This document shows positions 31,371-31,791 of a stretch of 31,791 bases of DNA, piece by piece. The first letter of the stretch is position 1. Each line of letters begins with the position of its first letter. A model generated the notes under the pieces. The model searched no databases. It was not told where the DNA came from and saw nothing but the letters and a program-made list of their open reading frames with translations. The stretch is from Silene noctiflora. Taxonomy: Eukaryota > Streptophyta > Magnoliopsida > Caryophyllales > Caryophyllaceae. Location of the stretch: positions 372,812 to 404,602 of the forward strand of contig VHZZ01000042.1 in NCBI GenBank assembly GCA_009801015.1. The letters run 5' to 3'. A program made the position numbers and the translations under genes.

Positions 31371-31791
31371 TGTAACACCCCTAATTTCCGTAATATATTT
31401 ATATAATTTATTTTCCCATATTTCGTATTTTTATTTTCCGGGAAAATATCTTTTTTCGTATTTAATTGGCTTATCTAGCTCGAGTTTGGTGAAAACCCCC
31501 TTCGTTATTGGGTTTCACGTGTCTCTTTGGTGGATTGGGTGAGTTTTGAGCCTAAGTTTGGAATAAACTCATGAGTTTTTCTATAAATAAGAGGGGAAAC
31601 TAAACTCTTATTTTTTTTATTCATCTTTTCACAAAACCCTAAACCTAGTTTTCTCTCCTCTCTTTTCCTCTTGGAGCCGTGTGCCTCCCTTCTCCCTAGG
31701 GTTTCGTGCGCCTCTTGTCCCTCTTTTTCTTCATCGTTTTTCGAGCCTTGATTGATTCTACTCCTTGGATCTATCAATCTTTGTCGTAAGT
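31371..31791 (+). mobile_element. Apparent 5' LTR of an LTR retrotransposon (cut by window end)
   Basis: TGTAACACCCC at 31371 is a typical beginning of plant Ty3-type LTRs. It is followed by an AT-rich U3-like part, a CACGTG box at 31516-31521, a TATA box in CTATAAATAAGAGG at about 31581, and then a C/T-rich leader of the ACAAAACCCTAAACC kind seen in LTR R-U5 regions. The right boundary and internal genes lie outside the window. It could instead be the promoter and leader of an ordinary gene; the TG-start motif favours an LTR. Confidence 0.55.

Noticed and set aside
31505..31777. 90-codon charged frame on the minus strand
   Set aside because: Antisense of the C/T-rich LTR-like leader; the Glu/Lys/Arg richness simply mirrors the pyrimidine-rich + strand.
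1..31791. CRISPR arrays, rRNA and tRNA genes, bacterial operons, virus-derived genes
   Set aside because: I looked for regularly spaced repeats, conserved RNA signatures and viral replication, coat or integrase motifs and saw none. The only reverse-transcriptase sequence is of non-LTR LINE type. I could not run covariance or profile searches, so a degenerate tRNA could have been missed.

Overview
The window is nuclear DNA from a flowering plant, almost certainly a eudicot. It is AT-rich, its genes are split by spliceosomal GT/AG introns, and it holds plant gene families together with MITEs, a plant L1-type LINE and an apparent LTR. Some MITE termini (tracts based on GACGGATATCCGTC) remind me of Caryophyllales, but that is only a weak inference. 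Nothing here looks bacterial or organellar. I did not find a clearly new biological system. What stands out is a set of structurally complete genes, each reshaped by tandem duplication or by transposons.

Layout. (1) 0.7-6.3 kb: two head-to-tail caleosin/peroxygenase genes on +. Both reconstruct as intact 196-residue, six-exon genes with identical exon lengths (49/81/86/95/126/154 nt). The duplication includes the promoters and 3' flanks. A hairpin element sits upstream of copy 1 only. (2) 6.8-11.5 kb, minus strand: an intact five-exon gene for a 296-residue plastid-type FAD/NAD(P)-binding oxidoreductase (pKIWI502-like). Its 3.2-kb first intron contains a ~1-kb tandem duplication. (3) 12.2-17.9 kb: transposon debris, namely a Helitron-like 3' end, a small MITE, a decayed L1-type LINE (ORF1 remnant, endonuclease, reverse transcriptase, zf-RVT, RNase H) and an antisense RNase H scrap from another LINE. 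(4) 18.2-23.8 kb: a Mutator-like MITE with a perfect 9-bp target duplication, then an intact seven-exon MATE (DETOXIFICATION) transporter gene of 489 residues on +. (5) 24.8-29.2 kb: an intact three-exon gene for a 362-residue cyclin-D1-binding protein 1 (GCIP)-like protein on +. (6) 29.7-31.8 kb: a MITE, a hAT-type element with a perfect 8-bp target duplication and a Stowaway nested inside it, and the apparent 5' end of an LTR retrotransposon running off the window.

The four gene types are unrelated in function, and I see no operon-like or cluster logic. Caleosin copy 2 and the oxidoreductase gene converge at about 6.1-6.8 kb. The MATE and GCIP-like genes lie in the same direction, about 1 kb apart. 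All exon boundaries were read by eye from reading frame, family resemblance and splice consensus. Reading frame is preserved across every junction of the five reconstructed genes. I had no transcript data.
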